Source of the DNA: CAYWMY01 sp046352935
Lineage (GTDB): Bacteria; Pseudomonadota; Gammaproteobacteria; Steroidobacterales; Steroidobacteraceae
Direction: 5' to 3'
Assembly (NCBI GenBank): GCA_046352935.1
Contig: JAXMGR010000034.1
Span: 1-7,828, forward strand
DNA length: 7,828 bases
The position numbers were made by a program, and so were the translations under genes. Shown one piece after another: positions 6,792 through 7,828 of the stretch (its first letter is position 1; every line of letters begins with the position of its first letter). The notes under the pieces are model-generated. The model saw nothing but the letters and a program-made list of their open reading frames with translations. It searched no databases and had not been told where the DNA came from.

Positions 6792-6819
6792 CCTCACACA
6801 CAAAAATTCGGACACCCCC
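6792..6819 (-). repeat. Right inverted repeat of IS256-family element
   Basis: On the minus strand it starts GGGGGTGTCCGAATTTTTG and continues TGTGTGAGG, the partner of 5470-5497. It lies upstream of the transposase gene and abuts codon 99 of the interrupted CD-NTase. Confidence 0.87.
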
Positions 6820-7116
6820 CGCTCCAGTCCGCCACTCGGCAAGTGCAGCGCGCACATCCTGAAGAACCTGGGTCGGCGTCTTGTCTTTGATGTGCTTGCC
6901 GTAGTGCAAGGCAACCATTACGTCGAGGTCAGCCTGTCCCTTTAGCGCGGTGAACTTCGGTATCGAGCCCGTGGCGAAGGACTCGACAATCTCGAACTTC
7001 TTCGACAGCTTGTCGACGACGTTATCGCGACGAGCGTTTGCGGTCTGGCGATGATCACCGCTCAGATTGATGTTCTCGTAGAACGCGTCGAATGCCGCCG
7101 CAACCGTATACGCCAT
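6820..7116 (-). pseudogene. CD-NTase (SMODS nucleotidyltransferase, CBASS signal synthase), 3'-truncated
   Basis: The first 99 codons of a cGAS/DncV-like nucleotidyltransferase, the family that makes cyclic di- or trinucleotides in CBASS anti-phage systems. It starts MAYTVAAAFDAFYENINLSG. The nucleotidyltransferase signature is clear: FATGSIPKFTALKG with G50-S51, followed by ADLDVMVAL with D63 and D65, two of the three metal-binding acids. The ATG at 7116 is chosen over the adjacent TTG at 7119 because GGAGG lies 5 nt upstream. The frame runs ALAEWRTGA and then enters the IS256 inverted repeat at 6819, so about two thirds of the usual 300-400 residues are missing. That includes the third catalytic Asp and any C-terminal sensor domain. 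Read-through to 6715 adds meaningless IS-derived residues. It should be inactive. The exact CD-NTase clade cannot be told from this piece. Confidence 0.85.
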
Positions 7117-7121
7117 CAAGC

Positions 7122-7126
7122 CCTCC
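7122..7126 (-). promoter_or_regulatory. Ribosome binding site of truncated CD-NTase
   Basis: GGAGG on the minus strand, 5 nt before the ATG at 7116. It begins only a few bases after the hairpin and T-run that follow the integrase. Confidence 0.7.
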
Positions 7127-7131
7127 GAGGC

Positions 7132-7153
7132 AAAAGAGTCGGCGATCGACTCT
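7132..7153 (-). terminator. Candidate Rho-independent terminator after integrase
   Basis: On the minus strand, AGAGTCG, a 5-nt loop ATCGC, and CGACTCT form a perfect 7-bp stem followed by TTTT (7135-7132, overlapping the last stem base). It starts 22 nt past the integrase stop. The T-run is short and the stem modest, so termination may be leaky. The CD-NTase ribosome site lies immediately downstream, so this could also act as a control hairpin for that gene. Confidence 0.5.
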
Positions 7154-7174
7154 CAATGGCTGCGTGGTAACAAC

Positions 7175-7828
7175 TCATATCGGCGCCGCCGTCGTCGCCA
7201 CCTTCATCGTCGGCGGCAGCAGCGTCGGCGTGTGCGTCTTCCCCGCCACCCAGGCATCGATCATGTCGGCCCACTCCTGCAGCATGTGGCGTCGCTGCTC
7301 TGCGTACTCCGCCTTGTTGTAGACGCCGCGCGATGAGCGCCCGTCTTCGTGGGCCAGGCACTTCTCGATCCAGTCGCTGTTGAAGCCGAGTTCGTTCAGG
7401 ATGGTCGAGCCGGTGCGGCGCAGGTCGTGCACGGTGAACGGTTCCAGCGGCAGCTTCGCTTCCTTGGCTCGCTCCGCGACGATCTGGGTGACCCGGTTCA
7501 GGGTCGCCTTCGACATGCAGCGATCGGCGTCGTAGCGCGAAGGCAGCAGGAACTTGGAGCCGCTCGCGCAGGTGCGCAGCGCCACCATGATGTCGAGTGC
7601 CTGCTGCGACAGATACACGTTGTGGGGCTTGCCGGCCTTCATGCGGCTCTTCGGGATCGTCCAGACGGCGTTCTCGAAGTCGACCTCGTCCCAGGTGGCC
7701 TCGATCAGTTCGCTCTTGCGCACGAGCGTCAGCAGGATCAGGCGTAGCGCCAGGCGGATGGTCGGCAGGGTCGCCGTGGCGTCCAACACCCGGTGCATGA
7801 CGCGGATCTCGGACGGCGACAGCGCGCG
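7175..7828 (-). CDS. P4-like tyrosine integrase, C-terminal part (5' end beyond window)
   Basis: 218 codons are open from the right edge to the stop at 7177-7175, starting RALSPSEIRVMHRVLDA. The in-frame ATG at 7798 is not the true start, because the fold begins upstream. This is the catalytic domain of a tyrosine recombinase. Counting from the window edge: R37 in LVRKSELIEATW, the beta-hairpin K64, H134 and R137 in VHDLRRTGSTIL, H160 in LAHEDGR, and the nucleophile Y170 in GVYNKAEYAEQRR. The pattern and the YNKAEYxEQRR tail fit P4-type integrases of genomic islands. All visible catalytic residues are present. Such genes usually sit next to the attachment site with their 5' end towards it, which would place the site to the right, outside the window, and make the genes on the left its cargo (inference). 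Confidence 0.92.
   Translation of the reverse strand, partial: RALSPSEIRVMHRVLDATATLPTIRLALRLILLTLVRKSELIEATWDEVDFENAVWTIPKSRMKAGKPHNVYLSQQALDIMVALRTCASGSKFLLPSRYDADRCMSKATLNRVTQIVAERAKEAKLPLEPFTVHDLRRTGSTILNELGFNSDWIEKCLAHEDGRSSRGVYNKAEYAEQRRHMLQEWADMIDAWVAGKTHTPTLLPPTMKVATTAAPI

Larger units (their letters stand above)
5470..6819 (-). mobile_element. Complete IS256-family (Mutator-type) element
   Basis: About 1350 bp with imperfect 28-bp inverted ends (22 matches) around one intact 420-codon transposase gene on the minus strand. The tip sequence (GGG..TGTC..GAA..TT.TGTGTG) is typical of this family. The right tip lies at 6819, where the CD-NTase reading frame stops resembling its family. 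The 8-bp flanks, GACGCAGA on the left and CGCTCCAG on the right, do not match, although IS256-family insertions normally leave an 8-9 bp duplication. That implies loss of DNA on one side, probably the left. Confidence 0.92.

Noticed and set aside
5549..6862. Long plus-strand open frame (437 codons) opposite the IS256 transposase
   Set aside because: It is the antisense of a clear DDE transposase in high-GC DNA. The product is rich in H, R, L, A and V with no known motif.
1..7828. CRISPR array, tRNA, rRNA or attachment-site repeats
   Set aside because: No regularly spaced repeats, tRNA-like 3' ends or RNA-gene blocks were seen by eye. An attachment site next to the integrase would be expected outside the right edge.

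Overview
The window comes from a high-GC genome. Codon use, the PGAP1-like hydrolase and the mix of insertion sequences suggest a proteobacterium, most likely Burkholderiales or a relative; this placement is inference, because no taxonomic marker gene is present. It reads as a decayed accessory (defence-type) island broken up by insertion sequences.

From right to left, the direction in which the older genes are read: (i) the C-terminal two thirds or so of a P4-like tyrosine integrase entering from the right edge (7828-7175), followed by a short hairpin-plus-T-run; (ii) the first 99 codons of a CD-NTase (SMODS/cGAS-DncV-like nucleotidyltransferase, the signal synthase of CBASS anti-phage systems), cut off exactly at an IS end (7116-6820); (iii) an apparently complete IS256-family element (5470-6819); (iv) a 16-bp orphan spacer; (v) an apparently complete IS3-family element (4204-5453) with an A6G frameshift site; (vi) a 77-bp remnant; (vii) a large Ski2/Hel308-like SF2 helicase gene carrying at least four frameshifts and missing its 3' end (4126 to about 1685); (viii) a fragment of a second IS3-family transposase gene (about 1684-1432); (ix) an apparently complete IS407-group IS3-family element (227-1431); (x) 75 codons of an alpha/beta-hydrolase gene that run off the left edge and stop exactly at the IS407 boundary.

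The original cargo was probably integrase, then CD-NTase, then one or more lost genes, then helicase, all on the minus strand. The CD-NTase lacks its third catalytic Asp and C-terminal domain, and the helicase is frameshifted around its ATP-binding motif, so the system should be dead. The three complete IS elements have intact DDE transposases, and none is flanked by matching target duplications. This points to deletions or recombination at IS ends rather than simple insertions. The most interesting lead is the former pairing of a CD-NTase with a Ski2-like helicase next to an integrase; intact relatives should show whether that is one system.
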